Assembly (NCBI RefSeq): GCF_023856365.1
Contig: NC_064548.1
Location: 3,323,001 to 3,387,000 of the forward strand
Direction of reading: 5' to 3'
From: Brienomyrus brachyistius
Lineage: Eukaryota; Chordata; Actinopteri; Osteoglossiformes; Mormyridae
DNA: 64,000 nt
Within the stretch, counting starts at the first letter, position 1. Each line of letters starts with the position of its first letter. Under the pieces are notes generated by a model. It had not been told where the DNA came from. It made no database searches and saw only the letters and a program-made list of their open reading frames with translations. Positions 33,276 through 44,500 of the stretch are shown one piece after another. Made by a program: the position numbers and the translations under genes.

Positions 33276-34687
33276 GGCACAAACAAGACACAGATCAATC
33301 ACACAGGATGGGGGATTGGAGCTCCCTGGGACGTCTGCTGGAGAACGCCCAGGAGCACTCAACTGTGGTGGGCAAGGTCTGGCTCACCGTGCTGTTCATC
33401 TTCCGCATTCTTGTGCTTGGGGCGGCTGCCGAGGAGGTCTGGGGCGACGAGCAGTCCGACTTCAGCTGCAACACGCAGCAGCCCGGCTGCGAGAACGTCT
33501 GCTACGATGAAGCCTTCCCCATCTCGCACATTCGATTTTGGGTGTTGCAGATCATCTTCGTCTCCACGCCCACTCTTATTTACCTGGGCCATGTGCTCCA
33601 CATCGTCCGCATAGAGGACAAGCAGAAGGAGAAGGAGGAGGAGCTGCTCAAGGCAGGGCACCTTCCGGAGACCAATGAGCTCCTCTATAAAATTGGAGGA
33701 AGCTCATGGAGAGATGATGGTGGAAAGGGCAGGAAGGAGAAGCTGCCCGTTCGAGATGAACACGGCAAGATCCGCATCCGTGGGCCTCTGCTGCGTATCT
33801 TATGTGTTCAACATTATCTTCAAGACTGTATTTGAGGTTGGCTTCATCCTGGGCCAATACTTTCTCTATGGCTTTCGGCTGAGGCCGCTATATAAGTGCT
33901 CCCGTTGCCCTGTCCCAACACCGTGGACTGCTTCATCTCCCGGCCCACAGAGAAGACCATCTTCATCATCTTCATGCTTGGGGTAGCCTGTGCCTCCCTA
34001 CTGTTGAACCTGCTAGAGATCTACCATCTAGGCTGGAAGAAGCTCAAGCAGGGCATGAACAATGAGGTTCCCAGCTCGGCATGAGTCCCCGCTCCTTACA
34101 GGCATGGATGAAGAGATACAGGCCCCCCCCAAGCCCACAGCACTCATGGATGCCCAGACCCTTGGCTACCTGCCTAATTTCAGGGATGTAGCAGTGGTGA
34201 GAGGGGGTGCTTCCTTCCTACCTGTGGGTCAGTATAAGATGGATCCCCTCCTGGAGGAAATACGGGACCCCCCCTCGATGGTCTGCCTGGGCAGCAGGGG
34301 ATCTCACTGGGCAGCAGTCAAAAATAAAAGCAACAACAACAACCAGGCCTCCAGTAATAACCGGGCTGATGTGGCTGTTGAGCAGCAGACTGCAGAGAGC
34401 GAGGTCATGTCAGTTTCATCTTCCTCCTCCGCTGCCACCTCACCCTCTTCCGCTGACAGCAGCAGACACGATGGCCAGCAATTGTGGCCGGCCAAGAATG
34501 CAGATTCATTGACACCTGCTGTCTCGAGTGGGGGGAGTGCAGGCGACCTTGCGGGAGGCCCAGCCCAGGGCCACTTTTACCACCATCGCTGAGATGCACG
34601 AGCTGCCACCTCCAGGTGTCATGGACACGTGGTGCATCAGCAAGACCAGCCACGCCAGGGCCCGGCCCAGATGACCTGGCTGTCTAG
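33276..34687 (+). pseudogene. gja3: gja3 (connexin 46-type), frameshifted at five or more points
   Basis: An acceptor (TTCTCAG, ending 33275) precedes the ATG at 33308. The N-terminus [19 protein letters not shown], loop 1 cysteines ([12 protein letters not shown]) and the alpha-type cytoplasmic loop ending [14 protein letters not shown] are typical of GJA3, a lens-fibre gap-junction subunit. Indels then shift the frame: an extra base near 33798; a lost base near 33907, restoring [16 protein letters not shown]; an extra base near 34081, after which the frame would stop; another shift between about 34540 and 34570, before FTTIAEMHELPPP; and an extra C near 34666. The alpha-connexin C-terminus ARARP-DDLAV survives, followed by TAG at 34685. 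As written, the protein stops at residue 175, inside the third membrane span. Substitutions look few. It is either a recent pseudogene or a locus with assembly indels. Confidence 0.88.
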
Positions 34688-34752
34688 CCCAGCCAGCGGT
34701 CTCGGCCCATCCCATTTTTATACAAGAAGTAGAAATGATGAATGAAAAATAG

Positions 34753-34758
34753 AATAAA
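34753..34758 (+). terminator. Candidate polyadenylation signal for gja3
   Basis: AATAAA 66 bases after the ancestral gja3 stop codon. Confidence 0.4.
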
Positions 34759-34759
34759 G

Positions 34760-35450
34760 CAAGGCACCGGAGGGTACAATTCTCATAACATAAATCTGTA
34801 AACAGCAGCGTTGCATTGTAGTTGGTGAGTTGTAGTATCTTGTGAACAGGTCCATCTGTGGAGATGTGATGCTTACAGTATGCAAATGTTACCAGAGGTC
34901 CGGTTGAATAGCAGGAAGAAAGAGATGTAGGGGACAAACTCAACAGCATTTCCAGATTTGTCAGGAAATGTGTGCAGAAATATCTATTTCCCTTTCTTTT
35001 ATTAATTTATTTTATTTAATTTTCTGGAAAAGCATTCTTAGCACTAGGTTGTATTTGGGCTGGTAAGTCTTCTGCTAATTTAACTGTTTCAGTTATTCAT
35101 CCTGAAAATTCCATTTGCCTCTGAAGAAGTGGGAGTTTAGTTTGACTGGTCGTTTTCTGGGAATTTTAGAAAATACTGGACAGCCTTTGCTGTCCAGCTC
35201 CCCTCAGTAAGTGATGGGTGTGTCCTTCCTAAACAGGGGTCAGTTGTTGAACCTTACAACTCTATCGCACAGGGTCATAAGATCAGATTCACCTTTATGG
35301 GAAATTTAAGAATCTCCTGTTCCTTGATCTACAAGAAATATATATGAAACATGCTCTGTATATTCATAAAGGAACATTGCCATTTATGACATTGCGTTAG
35401 AGGAACAGGTAGCCCGGTTTGCAATTATTCCATTGCTGAAATGTTTTGCT
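34760..35450. other. Intergenic, nothing recognised
   Basis: No exon or assignable repeat. Confidence 0.4.
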
Positions 35451-35454
35451 GAAG

Positions 35455-35715
35455 CTGGGTTGGTGTGCTGGTTGGTACTGTTGCCTCACACCTCTGGGAC
35501 CAGAATTCAAGTCTCTACCATGACTCTTTCTGTGTGGAGTTTGTACAGTATGTTCTCCCAGGTGTTGCCCCCCCCCCCCCCCCCCCCGCAACCTGTTGAG
35601 GTCAGTTGAGCTCTGTGATGGGTTGGTGTCCCATCCTGGGTGGTTTCCTGCCTTGCACCATAGACTCCAGATCCTCCACACCCCTACTGTAAGTAGGACA
35701 AGCAGTTACAGGACA
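35455..35715 (+). repeat. Degenerate tRNA-derived SINE with internal C run
   Basis: TGTTGCCTCACACCTCTGGG, GTGTGGAGTTTGTACAGTAT, CTGTGATGGGTTGGTGTCCC and the end GTAGGACAAGCAGTTACAGG follow the SINE at 7846-8218. A 20-C run interrupts it at 35568-35587. Confidence 0.7.
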
Positions 35716-36338
35716 TGGATATTTCAGTGAAATTATTAGTGTCAAATAACTGTGAAATTATTTGCATTTTTGAAGTTGATTCATTTCTTATTTGTATCTA
35801 TCTACCAGCACAAATTGTGATTTTGTTCACTATAATAATGGACATTAATGGACACGCAGATATATTAATATCTGCATGGACTTGCAGTAGCTCAGCCGCT
35901 GATATAATGCCCTTTACCTCAGTGTTTGATGATGCGGGTGATACCTGTTCATGTGATACTACAACTCCCTGCTTTGGTAACAATTTGAGTGCATTTCACT
36001 GCTTTAGTTTTACATCCGGTATCAGCTGCTCAGACAAATGTTCCTGTGAGCAATGGAGCAGTCTGTTAATTAGTTCATTAATTGAAAATGAGGCTGATGA
36101 AAAATTGATCGGTTGTTCACTCAAGTCATGCTGTTTACACACCTGTAAACATGTCAGCATGCAAGCTCACATTCTCTCACATATGCATAACAGACATATA
36201 TATCATCGTACAGAGCAAAACGTGAATGCAGCTGTAGTACAGTTCTGGAAAGAAAGTGAAATCCAAACATTGAATTTGCTCTGTTTATGCAAGAAAATCA
36301 GGTCTTATTTTAGGTGTCCGAACATAAAATATCTGTAA
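35715..36338 (+). CDS. Unidentified Cys-rich 207-codon ORF
   Basis: The frame opens at the very end of a SINE copy and stays open for 207 codons in AT-rich DNA, which is unusual by chance. The predicted protein has a hydrophobic N-terminal third (residues 1-55, LICIYLPAQIVILFTIIM) and then a cysteine-rich part (CSCDTTTPC, CSDKCSCEQW, CSLKSCCLHTCKH). I recognise no family, and there is no splice site or promoter evidence. It could be a lineage-specific gene, a transposon ORF remnant or noise. Confidence 0.25.
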   Translation: MDISVKLLVSNNCEIICIFEVDSFLICIYLPAQIVILFTIIMDINGHADILISAWTCSSSAADIMPFTSVFDDAGDTCSCDTTTPCFGNNLSAFHCFSFTSGISCSDKCSCEQWSSLLISSLIENEADEKLIGCSLKSCCLHTCKHVSMQAHILSHMHNRHIYHRTEQNVNAAVVQFWKESEIQTLNLLCLCKKIRSYFRCPNIKYL

Positions 36339-36775
36339 CTCCAGACCCTGCAGTTAATATGACTTTTCAATTAACCATTGAAAAGTGGATTTGACAGTAC
36401 AAACTTCAGGCTAAGGTGCAGACGTCATCTGCTGAAGTCAAATAATGAAGCAATATAGATCAGATAATTTGATCATTTAAAATGAAACACAAACCCTTAA
36501 GACTGAGAGCACTGTTATTTTTAATCTAACCACTGTCAATAGAGCGATTATAGTTTAATCCCTTTTTAAGTAAAGAGTATCTTGTGGATAGATTAGTAGC
36601 CTACAAATAGATTAATAGTATATGTGATAATTCAATTGGTATTGGTTTAAAGTGTCAACAGAAGTGGGGTCTACTGACCAGAATCAACATCTAGCAGGGC
36701 TTTTGTGTGTTTCTATGTTTAATAGACTCCCAAAGCAGTGATCTAAATCAGGGATTCACTTTTCTGGCCAAATCT

Positions 36776-36794
36776 GGGGGGGGGGGGGGGGGGG
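36776..36794 (+). repeat. 19-bp poly-G homopolymer
   Basis: Uninterrupted run of G as given. Confidence 0.8.
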
Positions 36795-38099
36795 CTATGA
36801 AAAAAAGTGGTAGGGATTTTCTCTTTTACCCATCATGCACTTTGCCTTTGTTTTCTATCCAGAGTTCACTTCTTAACAAATGCCAATTTTTAAAGGTGCT
36901 AAATGAGGTGGTCTGCCAATGTATAACATGTTATTTTTGTAATTTTCTCATGCCTGGATTTAGGTACATTGCACATTATTCAGTGGTGTCTGAATATTAC
37001 TTAAATAGAAATATATGCAACGCCAAACAAGAACTAATCAGTTTAAGCTAACGTACTATGCAGAGGCAGATGGGAGAATATACCGTGATTCTCTCAAGAC
37101 TTGGTCACTTTTATCGTCGCCAAACAATGAATATTTTTTTCCTTCCAGATGTACGTACACTTTCATTTTCAAACATTTTAATGTAGAAAAAACAAGAAAG
37201 TGTGGTATTATGTCTTCTGATTTCAAAAGTTTACATTTTAGTATGTAGGTGAAGATTTGCACATTTAGACAAACATGCTGTTTTATGAAATTCATATTGT
37301 TATGGATGGACGAGATTCTACAGTGTTTATGACTCTTTAAAAGAGAATGTCTTAATAGCAGACACACTGATTCTTAGAATTAAGGACAGTATTAAACTAT
37401 TTATATATTGAATGTGATTTAAGAATATACTGAATTTAAGTTGCTTATTTGTTGACTCTTAATATTGTCTGAAATGACTGCAGAAAGTGTGAATATTTAC
37501 AATGGAATGACCAAGAAACTGTTTTCTCTACCTGGTTCCTCAATACATAAATAAGAAGCTCCTCTAATACATTTGCAATGTTAGAGTCATGTAACTGTGT
37601 CCTTACAACATGAAACAAACACTGATAGAATTAGGCGGTACGTAAGACGTCATATACTCCCCACAGCCATCTCACAAACATCTCAGCTTTTTTGGAGAAT
37701 AATTATTTACAGGAGTCTTCTCCAATCGACACCCCTCACCCGTGCACATGCAGTCATATAGGTGACAAGGTCTAAGAATAGCAACTCACCCACCCTAGGA
37801 TAAGGATAGTCTGCTTTTGACCTTGAATTTCCTGTACAGAATGAGATTCCTCTGGCCAGTCAGGGAATAGCAATCACCTACATCTGCCAACAATGGCAAC
37901 CTCTGTAAATGCTGTCTCAAACCTTCTGTATGAATTTTTGCAAGAACAAGTTGACATAAATGTTCATTTACCTCAAATGTTTACAAATCTGTTACTAAAT
38001 AAACTTTTTGTACCATATTTCTGTTATCTTTGTTTGGCTTGTGTTCCTGGCTGTGCTGTATGGATGGTGTGAAGGTTTAGCTGGAAGGTGTTTTAATTA

Positions 38100-38185
38100 T
38101 TGTGGCTCAGTGAGTAACAGAACTCCCCACCTCTGGGGCTGGGGGTTTGAAATCCGCCTCTGCTCTGTGTGCTAAGTCAGTATGT
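38100..38185 (+). repeat. tRNA-like SINE head remnant
   Basis: TGGCTCAGTGAGTAACAG (A-box-like) and GGGGTTTGAAATCCGCC (B-box-like) are spaced as in a tRNA-derived SINE. No further body was recognised. Confidence 0.45.
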
Positions 38186-39723
38186 TTTCTTAGAGTTGAG
38201 TATGTTGGTGCATGGTTCTGAGTTCTAGGTTCTGGGAGGGGGGGCAGAGGGCTATGACAACAAGGGCTAAGATTTTGTATGCTGGGAACACGTGAAAACA
38301 CAAACGTAGGCAAATTTCCTTGACAGACTCTTAACACGGATGCGCCGGGTGGTCAGGTCGCTTGAGTTGGGGAAAAAGCAAAGTTAACGACAGAAAAAAA
38401 ATAATCAAGCTTGTGTCTAAACAAGAAATTAGGATGAGTTATATATTTGTAAAAACTGTAAAATGTGACTGCAAAGCATTTCATAAATAACATCGGTTTA
38501 CAGAATTGTCTTTTGCTTCTTAATGCAGCAATCTAGTAAGTAAGAAAACTAGTAAGTAATACATGGACATTAAGGTGAAATGCATCTGCCCCCCCTCCCA
38601 ATAGAACAACTGGCCCAGGTCTGGCCCTCCCAGTTGAAATGGTCTAGAACCACCACTGTATGTGTGTGTCTCTTTGTGCCTTGTGACTAGCATCAGGCCC
38701 AGGCTAAACCTAACCCTAAACCTAAACCTACAGTAAACCTAACCCCTGCCTTGTACCCTTTTCTGCCTAGAAAAGATTCCAGTACAGCCCTGTACTCTCT
38801 TGATAAGAGGAGAGAATGGTGGATACATGGATGTTTAGATCAGCTCCTGATGATATGACTCAAAAGACAGCAACAGAGCGACCCAATGAGTCACCATGCC
38901 ACCCTTGGCTGTAGGTACCTCACACTGGGCACTGTGTCCAAATGAAGAGAAAGAAATTGGTGTTATAAGCACAAAAGCCTGTTATATTTCTTTAAAAAAT
39001 ATTAACTAACAACCATAAATGAAATTGTGATAACCTTAAAGGGGTAAAAGGAAAAAAAACAGAAATTAATGTCATGTTTCCCTGATAGTGCCTCGTCTGA
39101 CCCCCGGGTGGAAGGTCAAGTGGGAATCTCAGATAGCTTCCTGGTGACCTCAGGGCCTTAATAATCTAACGGCCCCATGACTTTTCCACAGGCTGCGATT
39201 CTGCTGCTATGCAAAATGCTCCCCCCCCCCAGGCCTCCCACAAGGAATCCACATTGTGCCAACCTGTCCTCCGTGACCTCTCACATTGTTGTTTAGCCAC
39301 GGCCCTGTCCCGACACCCTTGGAAGGAGATGCAGAGACCGGGGCTTTGAAGTTATCAATATGTGACAGGTTAAGAAGAAGCTTTCCTCTCATTTTATCTC
39401 ACTTCCTCCAAGCATAAACATTATCCCTCACAAAGTGTTTTATCTCCCTTACGGACCTACGACAGGTGGCAATAACCCTGGTGTGAAAACTGAAACAAAA
39501 CCAAATATTAGAATATTAGAAGGAGTGGAGAAAGTGAAGAGGCTGGTAATAACAGCTGAGAGGCAGGAGAAAAGGTGGCAGGGAACTGTGGAGTGTTCGT
39601 TTGTCAGTGAACACAAGGATCCCAGAGCAAAGCCTAGAAACAGGCAAGCAGTACTATTTATACCCTGTAATCAGCTAACAAATTCACACCAGCCCCCACA
39701 TCAGGAATTCTTCTGCCGACAAT

Positions 39724-39752
39724 CCCCCCCCCCCCCCCCCCCCCCCCCCCCC
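39724..39752 (+). repeat. 29-bp poly-C homopolymer
   Basis: Uninterrupted run of C as given. Confidence 0.85.
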
Positions 39753-40149
39753 TTGTTGTTTCCTTAAGGACTTTGCTGGATGTTTTAAGCTCTCATGCTG
39801 GTCGTATCTATATATGACTGTGTGTCATTATATGTGGAAACAGCCCTTGATTTAATAGAAGACTATTCTAAAAATGTTCTTGGTACAGAAACATGTAAAT
39901 CCCTGGGAGAGAGAGGGAAAGAAACGCAGATTCCACAGACATTAATATGACACCCAGGCCAACGTGGGATAATGTTTGTGCTGATCCCGCTGGCAGCACA
40001 AGTTTGTTCTCAGTATATAGCTCTTGTATATAGCAGAAATTCAAAATACAGTACTTGTTATGGTTTGTGTAACATTTTAATTGCTGAAATGATTTGCTCA
40101 AAATCTGCAGCTCTCAATAGTAGACAAAGTAGCATATCTGTACCTTACC

Positions 40150-40332
40150 TCAGTCTTTCCCAAACCAGTCCTGAGTCACACTGGACTCACAGTTTTGTTT
40201 TATCGCAGTTCCCAACACACCTACAAGGTATATAGAGCTCTTGAAGGCTTGAGTCAGGTGTTCTGGGAACTGGGAATAAGGAACAATGTGGATCTGTTCA
40301 GTGTGCCCTGAGGACTGGTTTTGGAACGATGA
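40150..40332. mobile_element. Possible MITE with imperfect inverted ends
   Basis: CAGTCTTTCCCAAACCAGTC near the left and GGACTGGTTTTGGAACG near the right are inverted copies with mismatches. No clear target duplication. Confidence 0.45.
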
Positions 40333-40551
40333 ATATTTCTTTGGTCAGAATTCTATGTGCACACACTGCAATGAATGCAGTTTACAAAAAACTTCTTTAC
40401 TGAGATCTTTCTAGCTTAAAATACTAAATGTGCAAAATGCTTTTTGATTTATACAAACTAACTGCTTGAATCCGACAAAAGTTAAAAAGTATACAAGCGA
40501 TATTAATGCTGGGGAATATGGTCTTTCAGTCCTTATAGTCTACATAATCTA

Positions 40552-41500
40552 CCTGCAGCTAAGCAGGTTTAAACCTGGCTGGAACTTGGATGGGAGACCA
40601 ATTAGGAAAGCTGGGTTGCTACTGGAAGAGGTGTTGGTGTGGCTAACAGGTTAGCCCATCCTGTGATTTGTGTGGATCCCAATGCCCCAGTGCAGTGACA
40701 GGGTAGCCCATCCTGTGATCTGTGTGGATCCCAATGCCCCAGTGCAGTGACAGGGAAGCCCTTCCTGTGATTTGTGTGGATCCCAATGCCCCAGTGCAGT
40801 GACAGGGTAGCCCATCCTGTGATCTGTGTGGATCCCAATGCCCCAGTGCAGTAACAGGGAAGCCCTTCCTGTGATCTGTGTGGATCCCAATGCCCCAGTG
40901 CAATGACAGGGTAGCCCATCCTGTGATCTGTGTGGATCCCAATGCCCCAGTGCAGTGACAGGGAAGCCTTTCCTGTGATCTGTGTGGATCCCAATGCCCC
41001 AGTCCAGTGACAGGGTAGCCCATCCTGTGATCTGTGTGGATCCCAATGCCCCAGTGCAGTGACAGGGTAGCCCATCCTGTGCTCTGTGTGGATCCCAATG
41101 CCCCAGTGCAGTGACAGAGTAGCCCATCCTGTGGTCTGTGTGGATCCCAATGCCCCAGTGCAGTGACAGGGTAGCCCATCCTGTGGTCTGTGTGGATCCC
41201 AATGCCCCAGTGCAGTGACAGGGTAGCCCATCCTGTGATCTGTGTGGATCCCAATGCTCCAGTGCAGTGACAGGGTAGCCCATCCTGTGCTCTGTGTGGA
41301 TCCCAATGCCCCAGTGCAGTGACAGAGTAGCCCATCCTGTGGTCTGTGTGGATCCCAATGCCCTAGTGCAGTGACAAGGGACCTCATCCTGTGATCTGAT
41401 CCTTAGAAGCAACATAAAACTCTGAGGGCATAAAAGATCTTAGCTACTATATGGTGAGCAGAATGGCCACTGTTGCATCATCCAGGTGGTCCTCTTCAGA
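40552..41500 (+). repeat. SINE3 (5S-derived) copy split by an internal minisatellite
   Basis: The head at 40552-40640 carries the 3' half of a 5S rRNA promoter: GCTAAGCAGG (A-box region) and AACTTGGATGGGAGACC (C box), followed by the SINE3 phrase CTGGAAGAGGTGTTGGTG. The tail at about 41450-41500 has GGCCACTGTTGCATCATCCA, matching the 3' body seen at 20590-20900. Between them the expected single segment is replaced by the 52-bp array. SINE3 is a known Pol III family in fish; this copy is structurally abnormal. Confidence 0.8.
40651..41397 (+). repeat. 52-bp minisatellite, 14 copies plus a partial one
   Basis: The unit contains CCATCCTGTGATCTGTGTGG and ATCCCAATGCCCCAGTGCAG. Variants GTAGCCCATCC and GAAGCCCTTCC alternate in copies 2-8, and copies with GCTCTG then GGTCTG recur as a block (copies 9-10 and 13-14), so there is higher-order structure. 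The unit corresponds to an internal SINE3 segment. All three minus-strand frames stay open through most of the array because 52 is not a multiple of three and the unit lacks stops. These frames are not genes. Confidence 0.95.
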
Positions 41501-44500
41501 GACCAAAATGAATAAAATGGAGTTTAAGTAATAAATATAATATATAATATGCTCACATCTGTAAAAGGTAACGGAGGGTGTGTCCCCATGAGTATAAGCA
41601 GCTACAAACAGTTCAGTGTAGGCCTAAAGCCTCGTTCATACTCCAGCGTGCGCTTTCGTCTGCTTTCGTACGCTTTCAGGCTGCAGACGGTTCTCCATAT
41701 GGGGTACCCTTAGACCAGGAGAGGGCAACAAGGAATAAAAACAAATACAAGCAGTGGAGTAAAACTGGTAAACTTTTATGAACAACTTTGAAGTTATTAG
41801 TCAAGGCTTGGGCGGTATTACCGTAATAAGGAAGATCACAGTATTCTGAAATCCTTAAGACAAAATTTGCCCCCCAAAACCAACCAACCCCCAACGGTGA
41901 ATTTTATCACCAAGATTTCAAAATGTCGAAATAGTATTGTTTTTCAAAATACCATATACCTTGGTATGAGGTGGACAGTTGGAAAATTTTAATATATGGA
42001 TACCTCCGCAAACAGCTGCTCATCCCAACTACTAGCAGCACATGAGAGAGAGCTCCACCCTGACATCCAGAGGCAGTAGCTGGAAGTGAACATACTGCTC
42101 CATCACAAGACAACAGCAAACTCTATTACAAATCCTCCTATAAGGAGGGCGGGAGCAATGCCAGAATCCCCCAACCCTGCTTTGTCTCATCACTGGGAAG
42201 AATCGCATAGCATCACCTGCTCAATAACAGTATCCTTCAGTCAAAGGGTAGGATTTGCAGGCAAACTGTGATATTGCAGGCCGAGATCAGCAGAATCAAC
42301 CATGGCGTGCTTCTGTAGACTGGGGGTGATAACAAACATGGGTGATGGAATCTTCACCAAAGAAATCAGCCGTTGATGCAAGAGGAAAGGTGAAGGACTT
42401 TGAGGGGCTATTTTCCAAACACATTTACTTTGGCTGATTTATTTACTCTCCTTTCTTCCCCTCCCTGAGCCCACAATGACCAGTTGGAGAAAACAAAGCT
42501 GTAAAAATGTCGTTGTCATCCATTCCATTCGACGCAGCCTCCCCACAGCCCCGCTTGCTCACAGCATCTCTCTCGCTTACCATTAAATGGCCACATTTGT
42601 CCATATCATGTGATTTTGAAAGGCCTCACCGCACATTACAGGCCTTAATCGCCACGGCTCTCATACTCCATGCTCTGGGGGAGGGGGGGGGGAAATCCCG
42701 TGTGACCCTGCTGAGTTCAGCACTTCCATTATGCCCCCTGAAAGGAACAGGGATAAAATGGAAACAAAAAAACCTGCTGGGATGAATCGTGGTATTTTAC
42801 CGCTGGTCGGCTCTGTCGTGTGTCCAAGAGGGTGAGTGAGACCAGGCTTTTTGAGATTAACCAATTTTAAAAAACGATTACAATGTAACCGAAGACCATA
42901 AAATCACATCCTTGATATGTTGTATTGCACAGAACAGGGTACAGGGCAGAGGCACAGTGATAAATGAATTTTCTGACTTTTACACAGTTTACTTCTTACT
43001 GTCTAGTTTTCACCCTGACCCTCGAAAACACTACTACATCCTGCCTCACAGCTTTATATCGGTCAGAATGAACATAGACCTTACTGGTGAATTCATCTGC
43101 AGTACCTCTCAGTGCTTCATGACGCCCCCTACTGTAGACTAGAGGCTATGACACTGCAACCTCACATCAGATCTAACAATTTCATACTAGGTCCTCAGTT
43201 GCTGGAGGAAGCCATATTAAATGGACTGCAGGTGTCACAGTTTGGATTCTAGGCTAAAGACACACCTTATAAAACTGTAAGCAAAGGCAGATCCCTGGTT
43301 ACTAAGGACCTTAATCCTCACAGTTCTAGCAAAACAGATCGTTCTAGATTTGGCAAGTGAAACAGACAAACATAATAATGTTTAAATTCTATTTCAGTGC
43401 TGAAAAATACATATAACAAAAGTTGAAAATTTGGCTAATGTAACATTCATCCAAGACCTAGTTTGAAATAAACAAACTTTATGAATGAAATAAGGCGCAA
43501 GAATGCTACGTTTGTTTTTATTTACAGTAGGATATGTGCACATGAAAATTGCAAAAGATGAAAATGCTTGACCTGCCGAAAATGTGCATTTGACAGAACT
43601 TGAAATACTCTGCCTAAATATTACTTCAAAACGCTGTCGGTCAAAAAGAGGTGTAGCCACTTTGACAGTCCCTCCAATCATCATGCAGCACCCCGGCGTC
43701 CCGGCCTGCCCACAACACCATTTTCTCCCAGAGATGGTGAGCTTCCTGCAAATGTTTGGAAGCATTTGTCTAGCTTTGCATCACTGAAAGCAGAAGTCTA
43801 GTGAAGCTGCACTTCAATGAGTTTCATCAGATCGCTCTACCATGGGAATGTAATGTATGAGAAAAAAAAAATCATGTTAGACGATGTGAGAAATTATTGC
43901 TGATTCTCAACAAACTAGCCATGAAGAATAGGTTCTAGCACGTTCTTTCTAATGGCAATATAAATACATCAGGACACATTTGACAAAATTCTTCATAACA
44001 TTTTAGAGGAAATAAACCTACCCTTGTAGCAGTCACCACTAGAACGGGGGCATGGAGTCTGTTGTAGGCAGCACTGGGCACAAGGCTAAGGCACAAAAAT
44101 GTAAGCTGTAGAACAGAAACAAATTCGTTTAAATTTGAACATTAATCTTAATTTATTCCTTTTAATTGTGTTTGTAAAGGGTGACATCTTGAGAAGTTGG
44201 ATTAGAATGATCCCAATGTTACTGTAACTACGATGTACCCAACAGTCTCGGTTTACATCTCAATTCCCTAATCCCTAAAATTCAAGTAAATATTACTCTG
44301 AATGAATGTACGTAAATTGCATTGGCTGTTATATAGCTGTATGCTGCTGGTTGCTGAAAATTGAGAGGTATTGTGCAGGTCAGAGTGCCCAACCCACACA
44401 CCCCTAAGCTATTTTTGCACAGAGGTGGAAATGAGCCCCCCTCCCAACTCACAATAAATAAAAATGCGACCTTTTCATCATTTTATAGTGTGCGTGTGTG

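Larger units (their letters stand above)
36339..40545. other. Intergenic stretch with old repeat fragments
   Basis: Contains a 19-G run (36776-36794), a tRNA-like SINE remnant near 38100-38180, a short CCTAAA-rich patch near 38705-38745, a 29-C run (39724-39752) and a possible MITE at 40150-40330. No gene was recognised. Confidence 0.4.

Noticed and set aside
33276..33307. An extended gja3 N-terminus from the in-frame ATG at 33179
   Set aside because: The upstream part precedes a good splice acceptor at 33275, and connexins begin at MGDW; the ATG at 33308 is the real start.
34062..34592. A separate 176-codon gene downstream of gja3
   Set aside because: It is the C-terminal cytoplasmic tail of gja3 after a frameshift; the alpha-connexin C-terminal motif lies further on at 34670-34684.
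38700..38750. Interstitial telomere repeat
   Set aside because: CCTAAA/CCCTAA-like words occur only a few times and irregularly; too degenerate to call.
40552..40640. 5S rRNA gene
   Set aside because: Only the promoter half of 5S is present, diverged, and fused to SINE3 text; it is a SINE head.
40651..41397. CRISPR-like array or a repeat protein gene
   Set aside because: Units are contiguous without unique spacers, and the open frames follow from a unit length of 52 lacking stops. This is a eukaryotic minisatellite.
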